DNA from: Streptomyces sp. NRRL S-350
Lineage (GTDB): Bacteria > Actinomycetota > Actinomycetes > Streptomycetales > Streptomycetaceae
Direction of reading: 5' to 3'
DNA length: 64,000 nucleotides
Assembly (NCBI RefSeq): GCF_000719705.1
Contig: NZ_JOHO01000037.1
Span: 4,825-68,824, forward strand
Position 1 is the stretch's first letter. The number at the start of each line of letters is the position of its first letter. The notes beneath the pieces are model-generated. The model was not told the DNA's origin, did not search any database, and worked only from the letters and a program-made list of their open reading frames with translations. A program made the translations under genes and the position numbers. This document shows positions 56,278 to 64,000 of the stretch, piece by piece.

Positions 56278-57918
56278 TTACCGCTGGTGCACGGTGCGGC
56301 CCCGGACGACGGTGCGCAGGCAGGTCGGCAGCGGGGCGCCCGGGGTGAGGTCGGGCAGGCCGGGGGTGCCGGAGCGCGGGTCGGTGGACCAGCCGGCCAC
56401 CCTGGAGTCGGGGGCCTGGACGACCAGTTCGCCCGCGGCCCAGATCGCGTAACTGGCGACCGCGCCGGGCACCAGCACGCCGTCCTGGTCGCGGCCGATC
56501 GCGCGCCAGCCGCCGCGGGTGTGGGCGGTGAAGGCGGCGCGGACGGAGATCCGGTGCTCCGGCGTCCGGTGGAAGGCCGCCGCGCGGACGGTGCCCCACG
56601 GGTCGAGCGGGGTGACCGGGGCGTCCGAGCCGAAGGCCAGCGGGACGCCTGCGCGCAGCAGCGCGGCGAAGGGGTTGAGGGCGGCGGCCCGCTCCGCACC
56701 CAGCCGCCGGACGTACATGCCCGCCGGGCCGCCCCAGGCGGCATCGAAGGCGGGCTGGACGGAGGCGGTGAGGCCGAGCTGGGCGAAGGCGGCGATGGAC
56801 TCGTCGTCCAGGGCCTCGGCATGCTCGACGCGGTGGCGCAGGGCCTTGACCCGGCCGGCGCCGACCCGCTCGCCCGCGGCCCGGATGCCCTCGATCACCG
56901 CGGCCACGGCCGCGTCGCCGATGGCGTGGAAGCCGGCCTGCAGCCCGGCCTCGGTGCAGGCGGCGACGTGGTCGGCGACCTGATCGGCAGTCAGGTAGGC
57001 GGTGCCGGTGTGCTCGGCGTCCGCGTACGGGGTGTGCAGGCAGGCGGTGCGGGAGCCGATCGCGCCGTCCACGAAGAGGTCGCCGCCGGCGCCCACGGCG
57101 CCGAGCCGGCGGGCCGTCTCGACGCCGCCCGCTTCGCCCCAGTAGCCGAAGACTTCGGGGCCCTCGCCCTCGGCGGCCAGGGCCAGCAGGGCCGCCAGGT
57201 CCTGCTCGGAGGAGATCTCCGGGCCGGCGCACTCGTGCAGGGCGCCGATGCCGAGTTCGGCGGCACGGGCCAGGGTGGCGCGCTGCGCCTGGCGGCGCTG
57301 CTCGGGGGTGAGGCCGGCGAGTGCCGTCCGCCGTACGGCGTGGTGGGCGTCCTTGGCGAGCGGGCCGTCGGGGTCGTGGCCGGGCCGTTCGGCGAGGCCT
57401 TCGGTGCGGGTGCGCAGTGCGGTGGTGGCGAGCGCGGAGTGCACGTCGGTGCGGGAGAGGTAGAGCGCGGCGCCCCGGGCGGCCTCGTCGAGTTCGGCGA
57501 GCGTGGGCGGGCGGCCCTCGGGCCAGCCGCTCTCGTCCCAGCCGTGGCCGATCAGCACCCCGCCGGGCTCGTTCCGGGCGTCGACGAAGGCGGTGACGGC
57601 CGCCAGGGCGGCGGCCAGCGAGGGGCTGCCGGTGAGGTCGAGGCCGGTGAGCGCCAGGCCGGTCGCGGTGGCGTGCACGTGGGCGTCCACGAAGGCGGGG
57701 GTGACCAGCGCACCGTCCAGCTCGACGACCTCGTCGGCGGTCGCCGCGTACGCCTCGGCGGCACCGTCGCTGCCGACCCAGGCGATGTGCTCGCCCTCCA
57801 CGAGCATCGCGGTGGCGAAGGGGTCGGCGGGGCTGTAGACGGCGCCGCCGCGCAGCAGGACGGTTCGTGGGCCCCTGCTGCCCGAGGGCGGGCCGGGAGG
57901 GAGGGTGCTTTCGGTCAT
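56278..57918 (-). CDS. Amidohydrolase, YtcJ/NfdA-like
   Basis: 546 residues. Metal-dependent hydrolase fold: LLRGGAVYSPADPFATAML at the start, FVDAHVHATATG (HxH near 80), catalytic region CAGPEISSEQDL, VDGAIGSRTACLHTPYADAE, GFHAIGDAAVAAVIEG, HRVEHAEALDDESIAAFAQL and FGSDAPVTPLDPWGTVRAAA (Asp). This group (amidohydrolase_3, PF07969) includes N-substituted formamide deformylases and exoenzyme regulators; substrate unknown. CAGACT precedes the ATG by 7 bases, so it may be leaderless. Confidence 0.9.
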   Translation of the reverse strand: MTESTLPPGPPSGSRGPRTVLLRGGAVYSPADPFATAMLVEGEHIAWVGSDGAAEAYAATADEVVELDGALVTPAFVDAHVHATATGLALTGLDLTGSPSLAAALAAVTAFVDARNEPGGVLIGHGWDESGWPEGRPPTLAELDEAARGAALYLSRTDVHSALATTALRTRTEGLAERPGHDPDGPLAKDAHHAVRRTALAGLTPEQRRQAQRATLARAAELGIGALHECAGPEISSEQDLAALLALAAEGEGPEVFGYWGEAGGVETARRLGAVGAGGDLFVDGAIGSRTACLHTPYADAEHTGTAYLTADQVADHVAACTEAGLQAGFHAIGDAAVAAVIEGIRAAGERVGAGRVKALRHRVEHAEALDDESIAAFAQLGLTASVQPAFDAAWGGPAGMYVRRLGAERAAALNPFAALLRAGVPLAFGSDAPVTPLDPWGTVRAAAFHRTPEHRISVRAAFTAHTRGGWRAIGRDQDGVLVPGAVASYAIWAAGELVVQAPDSRVAGWSTDPRSGTPGLPDLTPGAPLPTCLRTVVRGRTVHQR

Positions 57919-57968
57919 GCCGCCAAGTCTGCACCGTGCCCCGCGCGCCGCTGCGCGCCGCCCTGACC

Positions 57969-58409
57969 TCAGAGCTTGGGGGGGCGCGCCTCGTACGGGG
58001 TGGAGAGGACGACGGTGGTGCGGGTGGACACCCCGGCGGCGCTGCGGATGCGGGCGAGCAGGTCCTCCAGGTCGCCGGGGGCGCCGACGCGGACCTTGAG
58101 GATGTAGTTCTCGTCGCCGGCGACGCTGTGGCAGGCCTCGATCTCGGGCAGGCCGGCCAGGCGTTCGGGGGTGTCGTCCGGGGCGCTGGGGTCGAACGGC
58201 TTGACCGAGATGAACGCGGTCAGCGCCAGGTCGACGGAGTCGGGGTCGATGATCGCGGTGTAGCCGCGGATCACCCCGCGCTGTTCGAGGCGGCGCACTC
58301 GCTGGTGCACTGCCGAGGTGGACAGGCCGGTGGCCTTGCCCAGGTCCGTGTAGCTCATCCGGCCGTCCTCAAGGAGCAGCTGGACGATGCGTTGGTCGAG
58401 ATCCTCCAC
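57969..58409 (-). CDS. Lrp/AsnC-family regulator
   Basis: GTG 58409 comes 8 bases after TAGGTT with no ribosome site (leaderless); the in-frame TTG at 58418 is less likely. 146 residues: N-terminal HTH (LDQRIVQLLLEDGRMSYTDL, KATGLSTSAVHQRVRRLEQR) and a RAM ligand domain (TAFISVKPFD, ACHSVAGDENYILKVRVGAP, LEDLLARIRSAAGVSTRTTV). It forms amino-acid-responsive octamers or dimers. The adjoining amidohydrolase on the same strand is the obvious candidate target. Confidence 0.92.
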   Translation of the reverse strand: MEDLDQRIVQLLLEDGRMSYTDLGKATGLSTSAVHQRVRRLEQRGVIRGYTAIIDPDSVDLALTAFISVKPFDPSAPDDTPERLAGLPEIEACHSVAGDENYILKVRVGAPGDLEDLLARIRSAAGVSTRTTVVLSTPYEARPPKL

Positions 58410-58638
58410 GGTCCGCAAACCTACCCGGTCGGGAGCACGGGGGGCGCACGAGGTGGCACGAGGAGGGACGGCAGGTGTCAGGCGGGCACGTGCCGGGTGA
58501 ATGTGGCAGCGGATGTGGCCAAGGACACACCCGGTGCATCACGGTGCACAACACCGCAGGATTATGAGTCCGGATCGCAGGGAAGTGCTGGTTGTGGCCC
58601 TGGATGACCACGCCGGGCCCGATCCTAGGGGGATCCTC

Positions 58639-59133
58639 ATGCCTGCTACTGACCAGCGTGTGCTGGGTGCCGACGAAACCGACGATATGACCGGCCGCGA
58701 CGACCTCGCGGTCGACCACTCGCCGGGCACCGACCCTGGCGAGGCCGAGAACTGGGACATCTTCCGGGTCCACTGCCCCGAGTGCCGCCGCCCGATCGCC
58801 CTGGTGGCGGACGAGGAGCGGCTGCCGCAGCACGCCTTGCTGCCGACCGCCTGGAACCCCTTCGCCCCCGCGATCTGCCCGGGGTCGGGCACGCCGACCG
58901 ACGACCTGGCGGAGGTGGAGGCGCCGGCGGACGCCGAGTCGACCGGGTTCGAGGCGCTGTTCAAGCTCCCCAGCGGACTGGACTGGCGCACCCAGCCGTT
59001 CTCGCACGCCGTCGCGCACTGCCCGGTGCGGATCGCCACGGTCGGCCTCGCCGGACCCGTCATCCCCTCGGCCCCGACGGTCTCCGCGCTCCGGGCCATT
59101 CCGGAGCAGCGCCGCCGCCTCGTCCGGCGCTGA
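58639..59133 (+). CDS. Conserved-looking protein with CxxC motif
   Basis: Two starts are possible: ATG 58639 (AGGGGG 6 bases before) and ATG 58564 in the same frame. I choose 58639, giving 164 residues: MPATDQRVLGADETDDMTGR opening, an acidic N-terminus, and FRVHCPECRRPIALVADEER (CPEC with a further Cys in AICPGSG, a possible zinc ribbon), then SGLDWRTQPFSHAVAHCPV. No named family recognised. It converges on the acyl-CoA dehydrogenase through a strong terminator. Confidence 0.65.
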   Translation: MPATDQRVLGADETDDMTGRDDLAVDHSPGTDPGEAENWDIFRVHCPECRRPIALVADEERLPQHALLPTAWNPFAPAICPGSGTPTDDLAEVEAPADAESTGFEALFKLPSGLDWRTQPFSHAVAHCPVRIATVGLAGPVIPSAPTVSALRAIPEQRRRLVRR

Positions 59134-59210
59134 CGGCCGGGCGGCACCGGCCCCCTCATCAGGCGCTGTCCGCCCGCCTCGGGCCGGCGCGGCCGCGCTC
59201 CGCCGGAACG

Positions 59211-59251
59211 CCTTCGGCCGTCACTCCGCACCCTGGAGTGACGGCCGAAGG
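59211..59251. terminator. 17-bp stem-loop, convergent genes
   Basis: CCTTCGGCCGTCACTCC and its exact complement GGAGTGACGGCCGAAGG flank a 7-base loop (GCACCCT). It lies between the CxxC gene (+) and the acyl-CoA dehydrogenase (-) and can serve both. Confidence 0.9.
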
Positions 59252-59305
59252 CCGTTGAACGGGGAGGGCGTGGGCCCCCCGCGTGGTGGCCGGCCCTCCC
59301 GGGCG

Positions 59306-60469
59306 TCAGCCGTTCGTGAGGTGGCGGCCGATCACCAGGCGCTGGATCTGGTTGGTGCCCTCGACGATCTGCAGCACCTTGGCCTCGCGCATGAAACGCT
59401 CGGCCGGGAAGTCCTGGGTGTAGCCGTAGCCGCCGAGCACCTGGACGGCGTCGGTGGTCACCCGCATCGCCGTGTCGGTGCAGAACAGCTTGGCCATCGC
59501 CGCCTCCTTGGAGAACGGCCGGCCCGCGTCCTTCAGGCGCGCGGCGGACAGGTAGAGCGAACGCCCGGCCTCGATCTGGGTGGCCATGTCGGCGAGCATG
59601 AAGGACAGGCCCTGGAACTCGGCGATCGGGCGGCCGAACTGGCGCCGGGTGCGCGCGTAGTCGACCGCGAGGTCGAGCGCGGCCTGGGCGACGCCGATCG
59701 CGCACGCCGCGATGCCGAGGCGGCCGGAGTCCAGCGCGGACAGCGCGATCTGGAAGCCCTGGCCCTCCTCGCCGATCAGCCGCTCGCGGGGGACGCGGAC
59801 GCCGTCGAAGTGCAGCTGCGCGGTCGGCGAGGAGCTCATGCCCATCTTGTGCTCCGGCGGGGCCGCGGACAGGCCCTCCTGGGTGCCGGGGACGAGCAGG
59901 CAGCTGATGCCCTTGGCACCCTCCCCGCCGGTGCGCACCATCGCGCTGTAGAAGTCGGCCCGGCCGCCGTGGGTGATCCACGCCTTGGTGCCGTTCACCA
60001 CGTACGCGTCGCCGTCGAGGTCGGCCCGGGTGCGCAGCGCGGCCGCGTCCGAGCCGGACTGCGGCTCGGAGAGGCAGTAGGCGCCGAGCTGCTCGCCGGA
60101 GAGTATCCCGGGCAGCCACGCGTCGCGCTGCCCGTCGGTGCCGAAGGTGGCCAGCGCGTGGCAGGACAGGGTGTGCACGCTGACGCCGAGGCCGATCGCC
60201 AGCCAGCCGGCCGCGAGCTCCTCCAGCACCTGCAGGTACACCTCGTAGGGCTGCGCGCCGCCGCCGTGCTCCTCGTCGTACGGGAGGGAGAGCAGGCCGG
60301 CCTCGCCGAGGGTGCGGAAGACCTCCCGCGGGAATCGGCCGGCGGCCTCGTCCTGCGCCGCGCGGGGCTGAAGCTCGCGCTGGACCAGGTCCCGGGTGAG
60401 GCTCAGCAGCTCGCGGGCCTCCTCGGTGGGCAGCTGTCGCTCCACGGCTTTCACGGGGGAGGGGGTCAT
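59306..60469 (-). CDS. Acyl-CoA dehydrogenase
   Basis: ATG 60469 (after GAGGAGG, long spacing) gives 387 residues, the classic length. Conserved pieces: AGLLSLPYDEEHGG, GAYCLSEPQSGSDAAALRT (FAD/substrate loop), ALDSGRLGIAACAIGVAQAA, RRQFGRPIAEFQGL, LGGYGYTQDFPAERFMREAK and the catalytic Glu in IVEGTNQIQR. It dehydrogenates an acyl-CoA thioester using FAD and an electron-transfer flavoprotein. Chain length cannot be read. Divergent from the P-loop kinase. Confidence 0.95.
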   Translation of the reverse strand: MTPSPVKAVERQLPTEEARELLSLTRDLVQRELQPRAAQDEAAGRFPREVFRTLGEAGLLSLPYDEEHGGGAQPYEVYLQVLEELAAGWLAIGLGVSVHTLSCHALATFGTDGQRDAWLPGILSGEQLGAYCLSEPQSGSDAAALRTRADLDGDAYVVNGTKAWITHGGRADFYSAMVRTGGEGAKGISCLLVPGTQEGLSAAPPEHKMGMSSSPTAQLHFDGVRVPRERLIGEEGQGFQIALSALDSGRLGIAACAIGVAQAALDLAVDYARTRRQFGRPIAEFQGLSFMLADMATQIEAGRSLYLSAARLKDAGRPFSKEAAMAKLFCTDTAMRVTTDAVQVLGGYGYTQDFPAERFMREAKVLQIVEGTNQIQRLVIGRHLTNG

Positions 60470-60680
60470 GGCGGCGGTCGCCTCCTCGATCGGGCGCCGG
60501 ACCGAGGTGGTGGCCGGTCCGGCGCGGGTGTGGCAGGTCGGCCCGACCGGCACCGGGTTGCGGTGAACGGCCGTTCACAGTCGTGGCGAAGGCGAGTATG
60601 CCCGAAACCCGCGCCGCCGTCACGACCTGCACTGATGAACTGGCCGCAGTGGTGGGATACGGAACCGTAGGGTTGACGTT

Positions 60681-61313
60681 GTGGCTGTATCCGGAACCCT
60701 TCGCTCCCCCGCCCGGCACTCCCCCGACGACGGGCTGCACGCCCTCGCGGCGGAACTGCGCGCACTGCCGCCCTCCTGCGGGCCGGTGCGGCTGGTCGCG
60801 GTGGACGGGCACGCGGGCTCCGGCAAGACGACCTTCGCCGGGCGGCTGGCGGCGGCGCTCGGCGGGGCGCCGGTGGTCCACCTCGACGACCTGGCCACCC
60901 ACACCGAACCGTTCGAGTGGACCGGACGGCTGCGCGCGCAGGTACTGGAGCCGCTGGCGGCCGGCCGGGACGCCGCGTACCGGGTGTACGACTGGACGCT
61001 GCGCCGCTTCGCGGGCACGGCCGGGGTGCCGGCCGCCCCGGTGGTACTGGTCGAGGGGGTCGGCTCGGGGCGGCGGGCGGTGCGGCCGTGGCTGGCCCGG
61101 GTGATCTGGATGGAGCTGGACGCCGAGTCGGCCCGTCGGCGCGGCGAGGAGCGGGACGGTCCGGAACTGGCCGAGTTCTGGGCGGGCTGGATCCGGGCCG
61201 AATCGGCGCATTTCGCCGCCGACCCGAGCCGCCCGTACGCCGCGACCCGAGTCGACGGGGTGACCGGCCGGATCGCGCCGGGCACGGTGGGTGAACCTTC
61301 AACAAGCGCTTGA
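60681..61313 (+). CDS. Uridine kinase-like P-loop protein
   Basis: GTG 60681 is 7 bases after TAGGGT (60668-60673) without a ribosome site, so the start is likely leaderless. 210 residues with Walker A GHAGSGKTTFAG (about 43-54), VVHLDDLATHTEPFEW, and VVLVEGVGSGRRA as Walker B-like strand. This follows nucleoside/uridine kinase-like AAA proteins of actinobacteria (smaller than typical Udk). It phosphorylates a nucleoside or related small molecule, substrate unknown. Confidence 0.85.
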   Translation: MAVSGTLRSPARHSPDDGLHALAAELRALPPSCGPVRLVAVDGHAGSGKTTFAGRLAAALGGAPVVHLDDLATHTEPFEWTGRLRAQVLEPLAAGRDAAYRVYDWTLRRFAGTAGVPAAPVVLVEGVGSGRRAVRPWLARVIWMELDAESARRRGEERDGPELAEFWAGWIRAESAHFAADPSRPYAATRVDGVTGRIAPGTVGEPSTSA

Positions 61314-61649
61314 CCTGCGACATCACCAGGACTTAGGTTCTCCTCAGCCGCCGGAACGAAAGCTTCCGGCCGCCTCGGACCCGGCGTCCCCGGCTTGTTC
61401 CCCCGTGAGCCGGGGGCGCCGTCCGGTCCCCTTCCGAATCTCGCTCCCGCGCCGCCCGCTCCGGCACCCGGCCGCTCAACAGCCGCACGCGCGATCGCAT
61501 TTGACCCCCTGCGGCACCCTTCCGGATCAGCCGCGCGCCGGTACGATTCCTGGTGGGCGCATATGCGCCGAAGGGGCTCGACGACCACCGGCCAGGCTGC
61601 GCGCAGGCGACCGCCGGCCGAGCCCCGGGCCACACCGCGGGGGGCGTGA
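61314..61649. promoter_or_regulatory. Upstream region of AAA gene with palindrome
   Basis: 336 bases. GGCGCATATGCGCC at 61556-61569 is a perfect 14-bp palindrome, 80 bases before the start. CAAGCGCTTG at 61303-61312 is a 10-bp palindrome spanning the end of the previous gene. GGGGGG and GCGTGAGTG precede the GTG start. No -35/-10 pair stands out. Confidence 0.45.
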
Positions 61650-63890
61650 GTGACGACGGTGGACAGTTCCGACAGCACGGCGGGCGGCCCGGACCAGCTC
61701 GCCGACCGGGCCTGGCTGCGCGCCATGGACGCCTACACGGCCGGCGCGTACACCCGGGCGGAGGAGGAGTTCCGGGCAGCCGTCCGGCTCGACCCCGGCA
61801 TGGCCGACGCCTGGCTCGGCCTGCACGCGCTTCGCAGCGACACCTCGGCGGCGCTGCTGGCGATGTACCGCCACCAGAAGCGGTTCGGCGAACAACGGCG
61901 ACTGCACCGACGACCGCTCAGCTCCTGGTACTGGCTGGGCTGGTGGGTGCAGCCCGTGCTGGAGGACACCCGCGACCTCGCACTGGCGCACGCCTCGCAC
62001 TGGCTCGACGGCCGCCACCTGGCCGAGCTGGACCGGGCCCTGGAGCAGTGCCCGGCGCCCAGCGAAGACCCGTCCGCCCGGTTCCTGTACGCCTGTCGCT
62101 CCTACCTGCTCAAGGACTGGGAGCAGCTGATCCGGGACACCGACCGCCTGCTGGACGACCCGATGCTCGGCATCGAGGCCGGCCTGTTCGCCGGCATGGC
62201 CCGGGTGCGGCTGGACATGTGCGCGCAGGCGCAGGCACCGCTGGCCGCCTCGCTGGCCCGCTGCCGCTCCGAGCAGCCGCAGCGCAAGGAGCTGCGGTAC
62301 TGGCTGGCGCGGGCCTACGAAGGCGCCGGGCGCAGTGCGGCGGCCCTGCCGCTGTACCGCGCGGTGCACCGGGCGGATCCGGCGTTCATGGACACGGCGG
62401 CGCGGCTGGCAGCCATCGCGGCCGAGGACGGGCCGGCGGACGGCCTGGCGGACGGGATCGTGGACGGGCCGGCCGACGGGTCCGTCGACGAGCTCGCATA
62501 CGGGGCCGTGGACGGGCTCGTCGACGAACTGCTGACGGGCGGGCGCTCAGGCGGGTCCGAGAACGCCGGACCGGGACCGGGGAGCCAACTCCTGGACGGC
62601 GGCGGCTACGGCGAGGAGTTCGCCGACGTGGTCGGCCAGGGCGGCACGACCGTCTCGGGCGACGGCGTGCTGAGCGACCTAGCGCCGACCGGCGGGCCGG
62701 ACGGCGGCCTGACGGACGGCGGTGCGATGGACGGCGGCCTCACGGACGGCAGCGTGATCGACGGCAGCGTGCTGAACCGCGGTGCGCCGAGCGGCGGGCC
62801 GTCGGTGGACGCCGGCCTGGTGGACGGTGAACCGGCCGACGGCAGCGCGGCGGACGGTGCGCTCGGCAGCGGGGCCCGGCCCGACGCCACCCCGGCCGGC
62901 AGCGCACCTCGGGCCGCCGGGGAGCGGTCCGGCTCCGGCACTCCGGCCGGCCCCGCCGGGCCTCCGCCGCTGCCCGTCCGCGGCAGGGCGCAACCCCGGA
63001 CGGCCGCCGCGCCCGCGCACCGGCCGGACCGCGGCGAGCGGGAGCTGGACGCCGCCCTGGCCGAACTCTCGCTGATGGTCGGCATGGAGCCGGTCAAGCG
63101 CCAAGTACGAGCGCTATCCGCACAGTTGAGAATGTCGCGGCTGCGGGCCGAACAGGGCCTGCCGGTCCAGCCGCCCAAGCGCCACTTCGTCTTCTCCGGC
63201 CCCTCCGGCACCGGCAAGACCACCGTCGCCCGCATCCTCGGCCGGGTCTTCCACGCCCTCGGCCTGCTCTCCGGCGACCACCTGGTGGAGGCCCAACGCG
63301 CCGACCTGGTGGGCGAGTTCCTCGGCCAGACCGCCGTCAAGGCGAACGAGCTGATCGACTCCGCACTGGACGGCGTGCTGTTCATCGACGAGGCGTACAG
63401 CCTCTCCAACTCCGGCTACACCAAGGGCGACGCGTACGGCGACGAGGCGCTCCAGGTGCTGCTCAAGCGCGCCGAGGACAACCGGGACCGGCTGGTGGTG
63501 ATCCTGGCCGGCTACCCCGAGGGCATGAACCGGCTGCTCGCCACCAACCCCGGCCTCAACTCCCGCTTCACCACCCGGGTCGACTTCCCGAGCTACCGCC
63601 CCGGCGAACTCACCGCGATCGGTGCCGCGCTGGCGGGCCGGGACGGCGACGGCTGGGACGAGGACGCCGCCGAGGAACTGGCCAGCATCTGCACCCACGT
63701 CGTCCGCGAGGGCTGGATCGACGAGCTGGGCAACGGCCGGTTCATCCGCACGCTGTACGAGAAGTCCTGCGCCTACCGGGACCTGCGGCTGTCGCTGCTG
63801 CGCGAGCCCCCGGGCCGGGAGGACCTGGTCACGCTGCGCCTGCCGGACCTCGTCCAGGCGTACGGGGAGCTGATCGACGGCCGGGGCTGA
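61650..63890 (+). CDS. AAA+ ATPase, CbbX/EccA-like, with TPR N-terminus
   Basis: GTG 61650; 746 residues. Residues 20-250 are TPR-like helices (RAWLRAMDAYTAGAYTRAEE, YWLARAYEGAGRSAAALPLY), as in type VII secretion EccA. Residues ~255-445 form a low-complexity linker of Asp-Gly-rich repeats (ADGLADGIVDGPADGSV; GGLTDGGAMDGGLTDGSV). The AAA+ domain from about 465 has Walker A FSGPSGTGKTT (~515-525), Walker B GVLFIDEAYSL (~574-584), sensor/arginine region STRFTTRVDFPSY-like (here NSRFTTRVDFPSY). No esx genes are seen beside it. It ends overlapping a minus-strand sheath-like gene. Confidence 0.88.
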   Translation: MTTVDSSDSTAGGPDQLADRAWLRAMDAYTAGAYTRAEEEFRAAVRLDPGMADAWLGLHALRSDTSAALLAMYRHQKRFGEQRRLHRRPLSSWYWLGWWVQPVLEDTRDLALAHASHWLDGRHLAELDRALEQCPAPSEDPSARFLYACRSYLLKDWEQLIRDTDRLLDDPMLGIEAGLFAGMARVRLDMCAQAQAPLAASLARCRSEQPQRKELRYWLARAYEGAGRSAAALPLYRAVHRADPAFMDTAARLAAIAAEDGPADGLADGIVDGPADGSVDELAYGAVDGLVDELLTGGRSGGSENAGPGPGSQLLDGGGYGEEFADVVGQGGTTVSGDGVLSDLAPTGGPDGGLTDGGAMDGGLTDGSVIDGSVLNRGAPSGGPSVDAGLVDGEPADGSAADGALGSGARPDATPAGSAPRAAGERSGSGTPAGPAGPPPLPVRGRAQPRTAAAPAHRPDRGERELDAALAELSLMVGMEPVKRQVRALSAQLRMSRLRAEQGLPVQPPKRHFVFSGPSGTGKTTVARILGRVFHALGLLSGDHLVEAQRADLVGEFLGQTAVKANELIDSALDGVLFIDEAYSLSNSGYTKGDAYGDEALQVLLKRAEDNRDRLVVILAGYPEGMNRLLATNPGLNSRFTTRVDFPSYRPGELTAIGAALAGRDGDGWDEDAAEELASICTHVVREGWIDELGNGRFIRTLYEKSCAYRDLRLSLLREPPGREDLVTLRLPDLVQAYGELIDGRG

Positions 63891-64000
63891 CCCCGGGCCC
63901 TGCTCCCGCCCCCTGGCCCCCGGGCCGCCACTCCTCGGTGAGGAACGCGGTGATGTTCCGGCGGATGCTGGACCACAGCCGGTCGTCGTTGGGTTCGAAG
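63829..64000 (-). CDS. Tail sheath-like protein, C-terminal end, truncated
   Basis: A minus-strand frame enters from the window edge and reads FEPNDDRLWSSIRRNITAFL then TEEWR. FEPNDxxLW followed by a helix of this spacing is the C-terminal signature of contractile phage, R-type pyocin and extracellular injection system tail sheath proteins. In those families EEWR is normally followed by a short segment GAxxGxxPxxAFxVRCD; here the frame instead continues PGGQGAGAGPG and a basic tail to a TGA at 63829-63831, inside the AAA gene. No other minus frame restores the family sequence. So the 3' end appears lost or replaced. Confidence 0.55.
   Translation of the reverse strand, partial: FEPNDDRLWSSIRRNITAFLTEEWRPGGQGAGAGPGVSPGRRSAPRTPGRGPAGAA

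Noticed and set aside
1..64000. tRNA, rRNA or insertion sequence genes
   Set aside because: No cloverleaf, rRNA-like conserved stretch or transposase frame was recognised on either strand by eye.

Overview
The window is very GC-rich (intergenic AT-rich patches are rare), uses G/C-ending codons almost throughout, and carries streptomycete marker genes: a short membrane protein plus FtsK/SpoIIIE-like pair matching smeA-sffA, the RNA polymerase-binding protein rbpA with a SigR-type promoter, a DUF574-type methyltransferase, LAL/LuxR regulators and SHOCT proteins. It reads as chromosomal DNA of a Streptomycetaceae member (Streptomyces or Kitasatospora; the sequence seen here does not decide which). 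No rRNA, tRNA, transposase, CRISPR array or origin was recognised.

Layout. 1-11.5 kb: the start of a membrane protein leaving the window, a frameshifted DUF6325 gene, a SHOCT protein, a GH15 glycoside hydrolase, a DHA2-type drug exporter preceded by a small coupled ORF, a YihY/BrkB membrane protein, a large LAL regulator, and two further membrane/SHOCT proteins. 11.5-18.4 kb: a regulator-rich accessory stretch with an alpha/beta hydrolase and divergent MarR gene separated by three phased palindromes, an MFS exporter with its own repeat-rich promoter, an Old Yellow Enzyme behind a perfect 24-bp palindrome, an SDR, and an AAC(3)-type acetyltransferase behind a promoter of the RecA-independent DNA-damage (PafBC) type. 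18.5-25.5 kb: secreted M1 aminopeptidase, rhodanese, small secreted protein, polysaccharide deacetylase lipoprotein, methyltransferase, Fpg/Nei glycosylase and SRPBCC protein.

25.6-47.5 kb is bracketed by two copies of one three-gene cassette: a leaderless small membrane protein, a membrane-anchored DsbA-like oxidoreductase, and a VKOR-family quinone-linked reoxidant. Together they look like a complete extracytoplasmic disulfide-forming relay with an uncharacterised third component that keeps two cysteines in both copies. Between the copies lie an adenine/adenosine deaminase, an ArsR-MFS operon, DUF6158, an aldehyde dehydrogenase, Ku, an amino acid permease, a transglycosylase, a glycosyltransferase, a FAD/Fe-S oxidoreductase, CBS and SPFH proteins and a family 5 uracil-DNA glycosylase.

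47.5-63.9 kb is more core-like: NUDIX, serine hydrolase, GNAT, ankyrin protein, smeA-sffA (sporulation septum), rbpA, fxsA, apolipoprotein N-acyltransferase, amidohydrolase, Lrp regulator, acyl-CoA dehydrogenase, a P-loop kinase and an EccA/CbbX-like AAA+ protein with a long Asp-Gly-rich linker. The last ~80 bases encode, on the minus strand, a stretch matching the C-terminal signature of phage or contractile-injection tail sheath proteins; that frame loses similarity and ends inside the AAA+ gene, so the sheath looks C-terminally truncated. Many genes begin a few bases after a TANNNT box, suggesting leaderless transcripts, and several strong GC hairpins serve as terminators.
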